Source of the DNA: Deltaproteobacteria bacterium
Lineage (GTDB): Bacteria > Myxococcota_A > UBA9042 > DTJE01
Assembly (NCBI GenBank): GCA_029547805.1
Contig: JAKPOP010000017.1
Location: forward strand, 186,001 to 250,000
Reading direction: 5' to 3'
Length of the DNA: 64,000 nucleotides
Shown one piece after another: positions 49,716 through 57,013 of this stretch (its first letter is position 1; each line of letters opens with the position of its first letter). The notes beneath the pieces are model-generated. The model saw only the letters and a program-made list of their open reading frames with translations, was not told the origin of the DNA and ran no database searches. Both the position numbers and the translations under genes were made by a program.

Positions 49716-50855
49716 TCAGGAGGAGCGTTCCAGGCGTCTCGCAAGGGGGCGGACCAGCCGTTGCCCCACGAAGGCCCGGGGACCAGGAGACCGGGCCAGC
49801 CACCGGGCCAGGGGCGGCGAGCATCGATAGTAGCACCGGACCAGGAGGCGCCCCCACCAGCGGGGAAGCAGGCGCCGATCCCGCCAGGCCCGAAGGACCT
49901 CCAGTTCCGGTGCGTCCTCCGACAGGGCCGCCGTCGCCACGAAGCACCGCCGGTCCTTGGCCAGCGGAGAGGCCTCCTCGATGGCCTTCTCCAGGGCCTC
50001 GGCCCGTTTCAGGAGGTCCTCCTCGACGCCCGCCTCCCGGACATGCCCCACCAGGACCCGGGCCTCCCCGGTGTCCCCCTTGGCCAGGCGCAGGTCCGCC
50101 AGGTCCAGCAGCGTGGCCGGGTCCGCCTCGATCGTCAGCGCCTCCTGCATCGCCACGATGGCATCCAGCAGGGCGCTCTGCTGCTCCGGCGTCCCGACTC
50201 CGCGGCCCTGGACCGGCGGTCCCAGGCGATTCGCCACCGCACGGTGGATGGCGGCCTCCAGCAGCCAGGCCTCTCGGCGCCGACCCCGGGCTGGTCCTCC
50301 TGGAGACGTGGTCCCCAGGATCGCCTCGTCCATCTCGACCTCCTGGAGCACGGACCGGGCCTCCTCGAGGGACTCCACGACCGGATCCACCAGCCCGTGC
50401 AGCGCCTCCTCATCCCTCGGGAGATCCGGGTCCTCCAGTCGCACCAGCAGTCCCCGGGCCTGGTCCAGCACCGCCACCGCCCCCCGGACCCGATCCTCCA
50501 GGTCGGTCGCCGGCGCCTCGCCCCGATCCGCCATCGCCCGGAGCACCTCGTCGCGGTGCCCCTGCACGAACTCTCCGATGCAGATCGCCAGGGCCTCGGC
50601 CAGGGCCCGACCGGCCTCGGCGTGCTCCTCGACGGCCCACTCCCAGAGGGGAGCCGGGTCCTCCCCTTCCGGGTCCGGAGCCTCGGGGACCTCCACGCCG
50701 GAGGCCCCGAGCCGTTCCCGGATCCGGCCCGGGAGCCCCCGCACGAGGAACTCCTCCAAGGGCTCCCGGAGTGGACCTCCCAGCACCGCGGCAACGCGCC
50801 CGTCGTGCATCCCTTCCAGCAGCGAGGCCAGCATTCCCTCCCAAGGCCGTCCCAT
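49716..50855 (-). CDS. CFI-box-CTERM domain protein
   Basis: This 379-residue protein is of unknown overall function. Most of it is helical (MDEAILGTTSPGG, AEALAICIGEFVQGHRDEVL), with possible TPR-like units near residues 240-280 (EALTIEADPATLLDLADLRL, AKGDTGEARVLVGH). The C-terminal 75 residues match the CFI-box-CTERM domain: CFVATAALSEDAPELEVLR, RDRRLLPRWWGRLLV, CYYRCSPPLARWLA. Such domains occur widely at C-termini of bacterial proteins, including membrane-linked ones. ATG 50855 has AGGAG upstream and lies two codons after an in-frame TTG. It is divergent from the tetR gene. Confidence 0.7.
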   Translation of the reverse strand: MGRPWEGMLASLLEGMHDGRVAAVLGGPLREPLEEFLVRGLPGRIRERLGASGVEVPEAPDPEGEDPAPLWEWAVEEHAEAGRALAEALAICIGEFVQGHRDEVLRAMADRGEAPATDLEDRVRGAVAVLDQARGLLVRLEDPDLPRDEEALHGLVDPVVESLEEARSVLQEVEMDEAILGTTSPGGPARGRRREAWLLEAAIHRAVANRLGPPVQGRGVGTPEQQSALLDAIVAMQEALTIEADPATLLDLADLRLAKGDTGEARVLVGHVREAGVEEDLLKRAEALEKAIEEASPLAKDRRCFVATAALSEDAPELEVLRAWRDRRLLPRWWGRLLVRCYYRCSPPLARWLARSPGPRAFVGQRLVRPLARRLERSS

Positions 50856-50926
50856 GAACAACTCCTGTCGTCCGGGCGCGGCATTCTACCCTACCGGGCC
50901 AACAGCAACGACCACCCGGAATGATT

Positions 50927-50936
50927 CAAACGTTTG
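50927..50936. promoter_or_regulatory. Candidate operator of the TetR regulator
   Basis: CAAACGTTTG is a perfect 10-base palindrome immediately before the -35 box of the tetR promoter; the sequence around it (TTCAAACGTTTGTTTGA) is partly repeated. TetR proteins commonly bind such palindromes in their own promoters, so autorepression is likely but unproven. Confidence 0.5.
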
Positions 50937-50937
50937 T

Positions 50938-50966
50938 TTGACACGAAGGCGTCGGGGTGCTACGGT
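50938..50966 (+). promoter_or_regulatory. Promoter of the tetR-exporter operon, predicted leaderless
   Basis: TTGACA at 50938-50943 and TACGGT at 50961-50966 are 17 bases apart, with TGC before the -10 (TGCTACGGT). Exactly six bases separate the -10 box from the ATG at 50973, and there is no ribosome binding site, so the transcript should begin at the start codon. Confidence 0.6.
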
Positions 50967-50972
50967 CCCCTC

Positions 50973-51701
50973 ATGAAGGGAAGAGCCACCGATGCCCCCG
51001 GTCCAACGCCGACATGGCCGGACATCGGGGAAGAGACTCCCGTCCCGGGCAGCGAATCCGGGGTGGTCTCTCCCCCTGATTTGCCGGCGCCGGAGACCCG
51101 GGACCGGCTCCTGGAGGCCGCCGAGCACCTCTTCGCGACCCGGGGCTACCGGGGGGCCTCGGTGCGTCAGATCGCCCGGCGGGCCCGGTGCAACGTCTCC
51201 CAGGTGGGCTACTACTTCGGGTCCAAGGAGGGGCTGCTCCGGGAGGTGATGCGACCCCGTATCCGGCGACTGCGAGGCGTCATCGATCAACTGGGCGAGG
51301 CGGACCGGTTGACGGAGGCCCATCTGCGGGCCTTCCTGGAGTCCCTGGTGGCGGAACTGGACGACCATCGGCCCTTCTTCCGATTGATGTTCTCGGAACT
51401 GCTCCGGGAGGACAGTCCCCTGGACCCCGCCGCGATGGAACCGATCTGGGAGAACCAGCGGGCCGCGATGGCGGTTCTCGAGCGGGCCGTGCGCCAGGGC
51501 CTGGTGCGGAGAGACCTGGACCTGGGATTCGTGATGACCTCTCTCTTCGGCGCCATCGCCCTGCCAATGCTGGTCCCCCGACTGGCCCGGGGAGTCCTGG
51601 GGGACGACCCCCGGGGGGCGATGACCAGCGCCGGAGCAACGGAAGTGGCCGACATCCTGTTCCGGGGCATCCTGGAACGCGACCGACAGGAGGAGGCATG
51701 A
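50973..51701 (+). CDS. TetR-family regulator, CecR-like
   Basis: This 242-residue repressor has a 40-residue unstructured N-terminal extension before the helix-turn-helix (TRDRLLEAAEHLFATRGYRG, ASVRQIARRARCNVSQVGYYFGSKEGLLREVM). The C-terminal ligand-binding part (LDDHRPFFRLMFSELLRED, PIWENQRAAMAVLERAV) is similar to CecR/YbiH, the E. coli regulator of ybhGFSR. Its position at the head of a HlyD-ABC-ABC-permease-permease cluster supports that identity. It overlaps the hlyD gene (ATGA). ATG 50973 is set by the promoter (six bases) and the HTH start. Confidence 0.85.
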   Translation: MKGRATDAPGPTPTWPDIGEETPVPGSESGVVSPPDLPAPETRDRLLEAAEHLFATRGYRGASVRQIARRARCNVSQVGYYFGSKEGLLREVMRPRIRRLRGVIDQLGEADRLTEAHLRAFLESLVAELDDHRPFFRLMFSELLREDSPLDPAAMEPIWENQRAAMAVLERAVRQGLVRRDLDLGFVMTSLFGAIALPMLVPRLARGVLGDDPRGAMTSAGATEVADILFRGILERDRQEEA

Positions 51702-52762
51702 GGCGATTCGTGGGGGTGCTGGGGGTGCTCGCGCTGCTGCTGTCATCGCTGCTGGCCTGGCATCTCCACCGCCAGCGCCGGGACCAGGAGGCGCCGCCCG
51801 GGTCCTCGGGGGTGCTGGAGGGGACCCGGGTGGCGGTGACGGCCCGGATCGCGGCCCGCATCGAGGCCATCCGGGTCCAGGAGGGGGACCGGGTCCGGGA
51901 AGGGGACGTGCTGGTGGACCTGGACTGCCAGGAACCGGTCGCGGCAGTGCGGGAGGCCGAGGCGCGACTCCAGGCGGCCCGAGCCCAGGTCCTGGCCGCC
52001 GAGGCCCAGGCGGAGGCCGTTGCAGCAGGCACGCGGGCGGTCGTGGGACAGGCCCGCGTCCAGCAGGCCCAGGCCGGGTCGGTGTCGGCCCAGGCCCGGA
52101 ATGCCCGGCGCCAGTCCGAGCGCGCGGTGCGTCTGGACCGGGAAGGGGCCCTTCCCACGGCCCAACGGGAGACCCTGGAGACCACCGCCGAGGACCTGTC
52201 CCTGCGGCATCAGGCGGCCCTCCAGGGGCTCGACGCCGCCCGGCAGCAGGCCCGGGCCGCCGAGGCCCAGGCCCGGGCGGCGGAGCGGCAGGTGGAGGCG
52301 GCCCAACGGCAGGTGGCCGCGGCAGAGGCCGCCCTGGATCGCATCCGGGTCACCGCCGGGGAATGCCTCCTGAAGGCCCCACGGTCCGGGGTCGTGACCC
52401 TCCGGGCCCGGGAACCGGGGGAACTGGCCCTGCCCGGAACCCTGATCCTGGAGATCACCGACGACGAGGAACTGACGGTGACCTTCTACGTGCCGAATCG
52501 GGACCTGGCCCGGGTGGAGGTCGGGATCCGGGTGGACGTGCAGGCCGACCCGTGGCCCGGGGAGCGCTTCCAGGGAACGGTCCGCCGGGTCTCTCGCGAG
52601 GCCGAGTTCACGCCCCGGACGATCCAGACCCGGGAAGACCGGGATCGGCTGGTCTATGCCGTCGAGGCCGTGATCCGGGATGCCTCCCGCCGACTGCGGC
52701 CCGGCATGCCCGTCGAGGTCCGTCTGGCGGGACCCGGCGACGGGCCGGGAGGCGGGTCTTGA
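51698..52762 (+). CDS. HlyD-family periplasmic adaptor (YbhG-like)
   Basis: This 354-residue membrane-fusion protein has one N-terminal membrane segment (GVLGVLALLLSSLLAWHL). A lipoyl half (VTARIAARIEAIRVQEGDRV) is followed by a long Ala/Gln-rich coiled-coil hairpin (about residues 90-230), then the second lipoyl half and beta-barrel (APRSGVVTLRAREPGELALP, VTFYVPNRDLARVEVGIRVD). It would join the ABC-2 permease in the inner membrane to a TolC-type channel. It overlaps the upstream tetR and the downstream ABC gene. Confidence 0.88.
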   Translation: MRRFVGVLGVLALLLSSLLAWHLHRQRRDQEAPPGSSGVLEGTRVAVTARIAARIEAIRVQEGDRVREGDVLVDLDCQEPVAAVREAEARLQAARAQVLAAEAQAEAVAAGTRAVVGQARVQQAQAGSVSAQARNARRQSERAVRLDREGALPTAQRETLETTAEDLSLRHQAALQGLDAARQQARAAEAQARAAERQVEAAQRQVAAAEAALDRIRVTAGECLLKAPRSGVVTLRAREPGELALPGTLILEITDDEELTVTFYVPNRDLARVEVGIRVDVQADPWPGERFQGTVRRVSREAEFTPRTIQTREDRDRLVYAVEAVIRDASRRLRPGMPVEVRLAGPGDGPGGGS

Positions 52763-53685
52763 TGGACCCCGTGCTGGAAGTCCGGGACCTTCGCCACCGC
52801 TTCGGGACCACGGAGGTCCTCCGGGGCCTCTCCTTCGAGGCCAGCCCCGGGGAGGTCATCGGCCTCGTGGGCCCCGATGCCGCCGGCAAGACCACCACCC
52901 TCCGGTGCCTGGCGGGCCTGATTCGCCCCTCGGAGGGTCAGGTGCGAATCCTGGGGAAGGACCCCCAGGACCGGACCTCGGGGGTCCAGGAGTCCTTCGG
53001 CTACATGCCGGAACGCTACAGCCTGTACGGCGACCTCACCGTGGACGAAAACCTCCGGTTCTTCGGGGACCTCTTCTGCCTGGACCGCACCACCTGGCGG
53101 CAACGACGGGACCGCCTGCTGGAGGTGATGGACCTCGGGACCTTCCTGGACCGACGGGCCGACGCCCTCTCGGGGGGCATGTACAAGAAACTGGCCCTGG
53201 CCTGCGCGCTGCTCCACGAACCGGCCCTGCTGATCCTGGACGAGCCGACCAACGGCGTGGACCCGGACAGCCGGGCCGAGATCTGGGAACGGATCGGGGA
53301 GTTCTCGGCCCAGGGCATGACCCTCGTGGTGGCCACCTCCTACCTTGGCGAGGCGGCCCGGTGCTCCCGGGCGGGAATCCTGTCCCGGGGACGGATGGTC
53401 GCCTTCGGCCCTCCCATGGACCTGGTGAGGGGCATCGAGGAGGTCGTGCTCCGGGCCGACCCGGTCGACGGAACCGCCGAGGCCCTGTGGGAACGCCTGG
53501 GTTCTCGCCGAGGGGACCTCGGCATTGTGAATCTCCAGGGAGCACACCTGCGAATCGTGACCCCGCCCTCCCGGGTCGATGCCACCCGAATGGCCCTCGA
53601 ACAGGCCGGGGCCCGGACGAGACCCGTGGCTCCCTCCTTCGAGGACCTCTTCCTGGTCCGGACCACTGGCGAGGAGACGCCATGA
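52762..53685 (+). CDS. ABC transporter ATPase 1 (YbhF N-half-like)
   Basis: This 307-residue ATPase has Walker A GPDAAGKTTTLR, the signature LSGGMYKKLALACALL, Walker B LLILDEPTNGVDP and an H-loop position read as VVATSYLGEAA (His replaced by Ser/Tyr). It drives export by the ABC-2 permeases encoded downstream. In E. coli YbhF is one protein with two ATPase halves; here each half is a separate gene. The start overlaps hlyD by one base (TGATG). Confidence 0.9.
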   Translation: MDPVLEVRDLRHRFGTTEVLRGLSFEASPGEVIGLVGPDAAGKTTTLRCLAGLIRPSEGQVRILGKDPQDRTSGVQESFGYMPERYSLYGDLTVDENLRFFGDLFCLDRTTWRQRRDRLLEVMDLGTFLDRRADALSGGMYKKLALACALLHEPALLILDEPTNGVDPDSRAEIWERIGEFSAQGMTLVVATSYLGEAARCSRAGILSRGRMVAFGPPMDLVRGIEEVVLRADPVDGTAEALWERLGSRRGDLGIVNLQGAHLRIVTPPSRVDATRMALEQAGARTRPVAPSFEDLFLVRTTGEETP

Positions 53686-54602
53686 GCGAGGCCCCTGTCC
53701 AGTGCCGGGACCTGGGACGACGCTTCGGGGAGTTCGAGGCGGTCCGGCACCTCTCCCTGGAACTGCACCCCGGGGAGGTCTTCGGTTTCCTGGGGTCCAA
53801 CGGAGCCGGCAAGTCCACCACGATCCGGATGCTCTGCGGCCTGCTGGCCCCGACCTCCGGGGAGGCCCTGGTGGCCGGCCACGACGTCCGCAAGGCCCCC
53901 GAGAAGGTCAAGGAGCGCATCGGATACATGTCCCAGCGGTTCAGCCTCTACCAGGACCTGACCGTGGAGGAGAATCTGGCCTTCTTTGGAGGCGCCTATG
54001 GGCTCTCCGGCGAGGCCCTCCGGCGCCGGATCGACCAGACGGTCGAGGAGGCGGGACTCCAGGAGGACCGGAGGTCCCGGGTGGGCACGATGCCGGCGGG
54101 ACGGCGCCAGCGAGTGGCCCTGGCCAACGCCCTGCTGCACGACCCGGCGGTGCTCTTCCTGGACGAGCCCACGGCGGGGGTGGACCCGTCGGCCCGACAG
54201 CAGTTCATGGCCATTGTCCGGGAACGGGCCCGTCGCGGCACGACCATCTTCCTGACCACCCACTACCTGGACGAGGCGGAGTACTGCCATCGGGTGGGCC
54301 TCATGGTCCGGGGAACCCTGGTGGCCCTGGACACCCCCGACGCCCTGAAGGCCCTCCACGCCCCGGGGCAGTGGAGGGTCCTTCGGGGCCCCCCCGGGCC
54401 CCTGTGGGAGGTCCTGGGACGCCTCCCGGGAGTCCGGAGCCGCCAGCGGGTCGGCGGCGGAGTCCGGGCCTGCCTCGACCCCGAGGAGGAGGAACGCGTG
54501 GAGGCCTCCGTTCGCCAGGCCGTTCCGGGAACCGAGGTCGAGGTCTCGGAGCCCTCGCTGGAGGACGTCTTCCTGGCTCTTCACCATCGGGAGGACCCAT
54601 GA
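53682..54602 (+). CDS. ABC transporter ATPase 2 (YbhF C-half-like)
   Basis: This 306-residue ATPase has Walker A GSNGAGKSTTIRML, Walker B VLFLDEPTAGVDP and an intact H-loop (LTTHYLDEAEYCH). The LSGG signature is degenerate (GTMPAGRRQRVALANALL). It therefore seems that ATPase 1 keeps a good signature but an altered H-loop, while ATPase 2 has the reverse, a complementary asymmetry seen in some heterodimeric ABC pairs. It overlaps neighbours on both sides by four bases. Confidence 0.9.
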   Translation: MSEAPVQCRDLGRRFGEFEAVRHLSLELHPGEVFGFLGSNGAGKSTTIRMLCGLLAPTSGEALVAGHDVRKAPEKVKERIGYMSQRFSLYQDLTVEENLAFFGGAYGLSGEALRRRIDQTVEEAGLQEDRRSRVGTMPAGRRQRVALANALLHDPAVLFLDEPTAGVDPSARQQFMAIVRERARRGTTIFLTTHYLDEAEYCHRVGLMVRGTLVALDTPDALKALHAPGQWRVLRGPPGPLWEVLGRLPGVRSRQRVGGGVRACLDPEEEERVEASVRQAVPGTEVEVSEPSLEDVFLALHHREDP

Positions 54603-55738
54603 CGTCCCCTGTCATGATCAGCCCCAGGGCCCGCCGGTGGAGGCGCATCCGGGCCCTGGCCCGGAAGGAGGTCGCCCACCTGCTCCGGGACCCCGTCACC
54701 TTCTTTCTGGCCCTCGGGTTGCCGCTGGTGCTGCTGGTGATCTTCGGCTACGGGGTGTCGTTCGACCTCGACCGCTCCCCCCTGGCGGTGGTGGACCAGG
54801 ACCGGAGCCCCCTGAGTCGGCGCCTGATCCAGGGCCTGACGGCCACGGAGGAACTGATCGTGGCCCGGCAGGAGGAGGACCCGGAGGCCGTCGAGACCCT
54901 CTTTCGTCGCAACGAGGTCGCCTCGGCGCTGGTGATCCCCCCGGGCACTGCGGCGCACCTGGCCGGGGGCCGCCGGACGGAGATCCAGTGGGTCATCGAC
55001 GGCAGCGACAACACCCGGGCGATGGGCATCCTCGCCACGGGCCTGCCGATGCTGCAACAGGACCTCCGCCGGGAGGCCGGGGGAGCCGCGCCGTCGGTGG
55101 AGGCCCGGGTGCAACTGCTCTACAACCCGGGGCTCCGGTCCTCCCGCTTCTTCATCCCCGGCCTCACGGCCTACATCCTGGCCGTGGCGGGGATGCTGCT
55201 GACGGCCTTGACCATCGCCCGGGAATTCGAGCGGGGCAACCTGGAGCAACTCTTCGCCACGCCCGTGGGGCCCTTCGAGGTCATCGTGGGCAAGTTGCTG
55301 CCCTATCTGGCCCTGGGGATCGTCCAGGCGCTGCTGGTGCTGGCCGCCGGGGGCGTCCTCTTCGGGGTGCCGTTCGCCGGATCCCTCTGGCTGCTGGCCC
55401 TGGGGACGCTGCTGTTCCTCGGAGCGACCCTGGCCCAGGGACTCCTGATCTCGGTCGTCGCAAAGAGCCAGCAGGTCGCCACCCAGGTCGGGGCCCTGAC
55501 CTCCCTGCTGCCGGCGGTGCTCCTCTCGGGATTCCTCTTCCCGGTGCACCGGATGCCCTGGCCCCTCCAGGTCCTGGCCTCGATCTTCCCCGCTCGCTAC
55601 TTCGTGTCGGTGCTCCGCGGCGTGCTGCTGAAGGGGGCGGGCCTGGAGGTCCTCTGGCCCCATCTGGCGGCCCTGGCGACCTTTGTCGTCATCGTGCTCT
55701 CCCTGGCCGTCCGGCGCTTTCCCAGGAGGATCGCATGA
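54599..55738 (+). CDS. ABC-2 type permease 1 (YbhS-like)
   Basis: This 379-residue permease has an N-terminal membrane helix after RKEVAHLLRDPVTFF, a large extracytoplasmic domain (DLDRSPLAVVDQDRSPLSRR to about 170), and five further helices with FIPGLTAYILAVAGMLL, EFERGNLEQLFATPVG, LLSGFLFPVHRMP and FPARYFVSVLRGVLLKG. This is the ABC-2/YhgE-like layout of YbhS and YbhR, which export cations or cephalosporin-like drugs in E. coli. It overlaps ATPase 2 and permease 2. Confidence 0.9.
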   Translation: MTSPVMISPRARRWRRIRALARKEVAHLLRDPVTFFLALGLPLVLLVIFGYGVSFDLDRSPLAVVDQDRSPLSRRLIQGLTATEELIVARQEEDPEAVETLFRRNEVASALVIPPGTAAHLAGGRRTEIQWVIDGSDNTRAMGILATGLPMLQQDLRREAGGAAPSVEARVQLLYNPGLRSSRFFIPGLTAYILAVAGMLLTALTIAREFERGNLEQLFATPVGPFEVIVGKLLPYLALGIVQALLVLAAGGVLFGVPFAGSLWLLALGTLLFLGATLAQGLLISVVAKSQQVATQVGALTSLLPAVLLSGFLFPVHRMPWPLQVLASIFPARYFVSVLRGVLLKGAGLEVLWPHLAALATFVVIVLSLAVRRFPRRIA

Positions 55739-56874
55739 GACCGGGCCTGCTGGCGGTGGTGCGCAAAGAGGTCCTCCAGGTCACTCGGGACCGGCGCATG
55801 ATGCCGTTGCTGGTCATTGCCCCGGTGCTGCAACTGGTCGTGTTCGGCTATGCCGTGGACTTCGACGTGGACCACCTGAAGACCCTGGTCTGTGACCAGG
55901 ACCACCGGGCCCCCTCCCGGGCCTGGACGCGGCGCCTGCTGGCCGACGGGTCCTTCCGAGATGCCTCCGAAGAGGACCGGTGCCGGGCTCCCGAGGAGGC
56001 CATCCGACGCGGAGAGGCGGACGTGGCCCTGGTGCTGCCGCCGGGCCTCTCCCGGGACCTGGCCCGGGACCGCCCGGTGTCGTTCCAGATCCTGGCCGAC
56101 GGCACGAATCCCCTGGACGGGCGATTCGCCCGGCAGGTGGCCCTGGGAGCCGCCGAGGCCCTGGAGGCCGACGCCCGGTCGGCCCGCCTCGAGGCCCTTC
56201 GAGGCACCACCGGCATCGACCCGACACCGCCTCGCATCGACCTCTCCCTGCGGGTCCTCTACAACCCCGCCTTGAAGAGCCGGGTCTTCATGGTCCCTGG
56301 CGTCGCGGCGATGATCCTGCTGGTCGTCACCACCGTCGTGATGTCGATGAACCTGGCCCGGGAGCGGGAACTCGGGACCCTGGAACAGGTGCTCGTGACG
56401 CCCCTCCGACGCTGGGAACTGCTGCTGGGAAAGGTGCTTCCCTTCATCGCCCTGGGGGCGGTCGACGTGCTGCTGATCCTGACGATGGGGGCCCTGATCT
56501 TCGGGGTCCCGATCCGGGGAAGCCTCTCGCTGCTGGTGACGGGGACTTTCCTCTACATTCTCTCGACGGTGGGGATCGGCATCTTCCTGTCGGTGTTGGC
56601 CCGGAACCAGCAGCAGGCCTTCCTGATGGCCTTCGGGGTGATCATGCCGGGCATCCTGCTGTCGGGGGTGATGACCCCCATCGAGAACATGCCCGTCTGG
56701 CTGCAGCCGCTGACCGCACTGAACCCCATTCGATACTACGTCACGATGCTCCGGGCCGTGCTGCTGAAGGGGGCCCGGCTTGCCGACGTCTGGCGGGAAC
56801 TGGCCGCGATGGGCCTGTTCGGGGTCGTGATCCTCGCCGCCGCGATGGCCCGATTCCGCAAGCGCCTGGGCTGA
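55735..56874 (+). CDS. ABC-2 type permease 2 (YbhR-like)
   Basis: This 379-residue protein is a paralogue of the preceding one: RKEVLQVTRDRRMMPLLV, then an external domain starting DFDVDHLKTLVCDQDHRAPS, and late segments ERELGTLEQVLVTPLRR, LLSGVMTPIENMPVW and NPIRYYVTMLRAVLLKGA. The two permeases presumably pair, as do the two ATPases. It is the last gene of the exporter operon. A 139-base gap with a promoter precedes the next gene. Confidence 0.9.
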   Translation: MRPGLLAVVRKEVLQVTRDRRMMPLLVIAPVLQLVVFGYAVDFDVDHLKTLVCDQDHRAPSRAWTRRLLADGSFRDASEEDRCRAPEEAIRRGEADVALVLPPGLSRDLARDRPVSFQILADGTNPLDGRFARQVALGAAEALEADARSARLEALRGTTGIDPTPPRIDLSLRVLYNPALKSRVFMVPGVAAMILLVVTTVVMSMNLARERELGTLEQVLVTPLRRWELLLGKVLPFIALGAVDVLLILTMGALIFGVPIRGSLSLLVTGTFLYILSTVGIGIFLSVLARNQQQAFLMAFGVIMPGILLSGVMTPIENMPVWLQPLTALNPIRYYVTMLRAVLLKGARLADVWRELAAMGLFGVVILAAAMARFRKRLG

Positions 56875-56925
56875 CCCGACGATCGCCGCGAGACCCAGCG
56901 GCTGCAGACGGGTCGGAAAAGCGGC

Positions 56926-56954
56926 GTGACGTGTCCCGCGGAACTCGCTACACT
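56926..56954 (+). promoter_or_regulatory. Promoter of the giant Cys-rich lipoprotein gene
   Basis: GTGACG at 56926-56931 and TACACT at 56949-56954 are 17 bases apart. Transcription would start near 56961, right at a short ORF (56962-57009). Confidence 0.5.
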
Positions 56955-56961
56955 ATTCGCG

Positions 56962-57009
56962 ATGGTCGGCCCCGAGGACGACCCCTGCCGCGCCCCGGTC
57001 ACGAGGTGA
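56962..57009 (+). CDS. Possible 15-residue leader peptide
   Basis: An ATG seven bases after the -10 box opens a frame of 15 codons (MVGPEDDPCRAPVTR) that stops four bases before the next gene's start. It would be a near-leaderless upstream ORF. No function is implied; it could couple translation to the giant protein or be chance. Confidence 0.25.
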   Translation: MVGPEDDPCRAPVTR

Positions 57010-57013
57010 AGCC

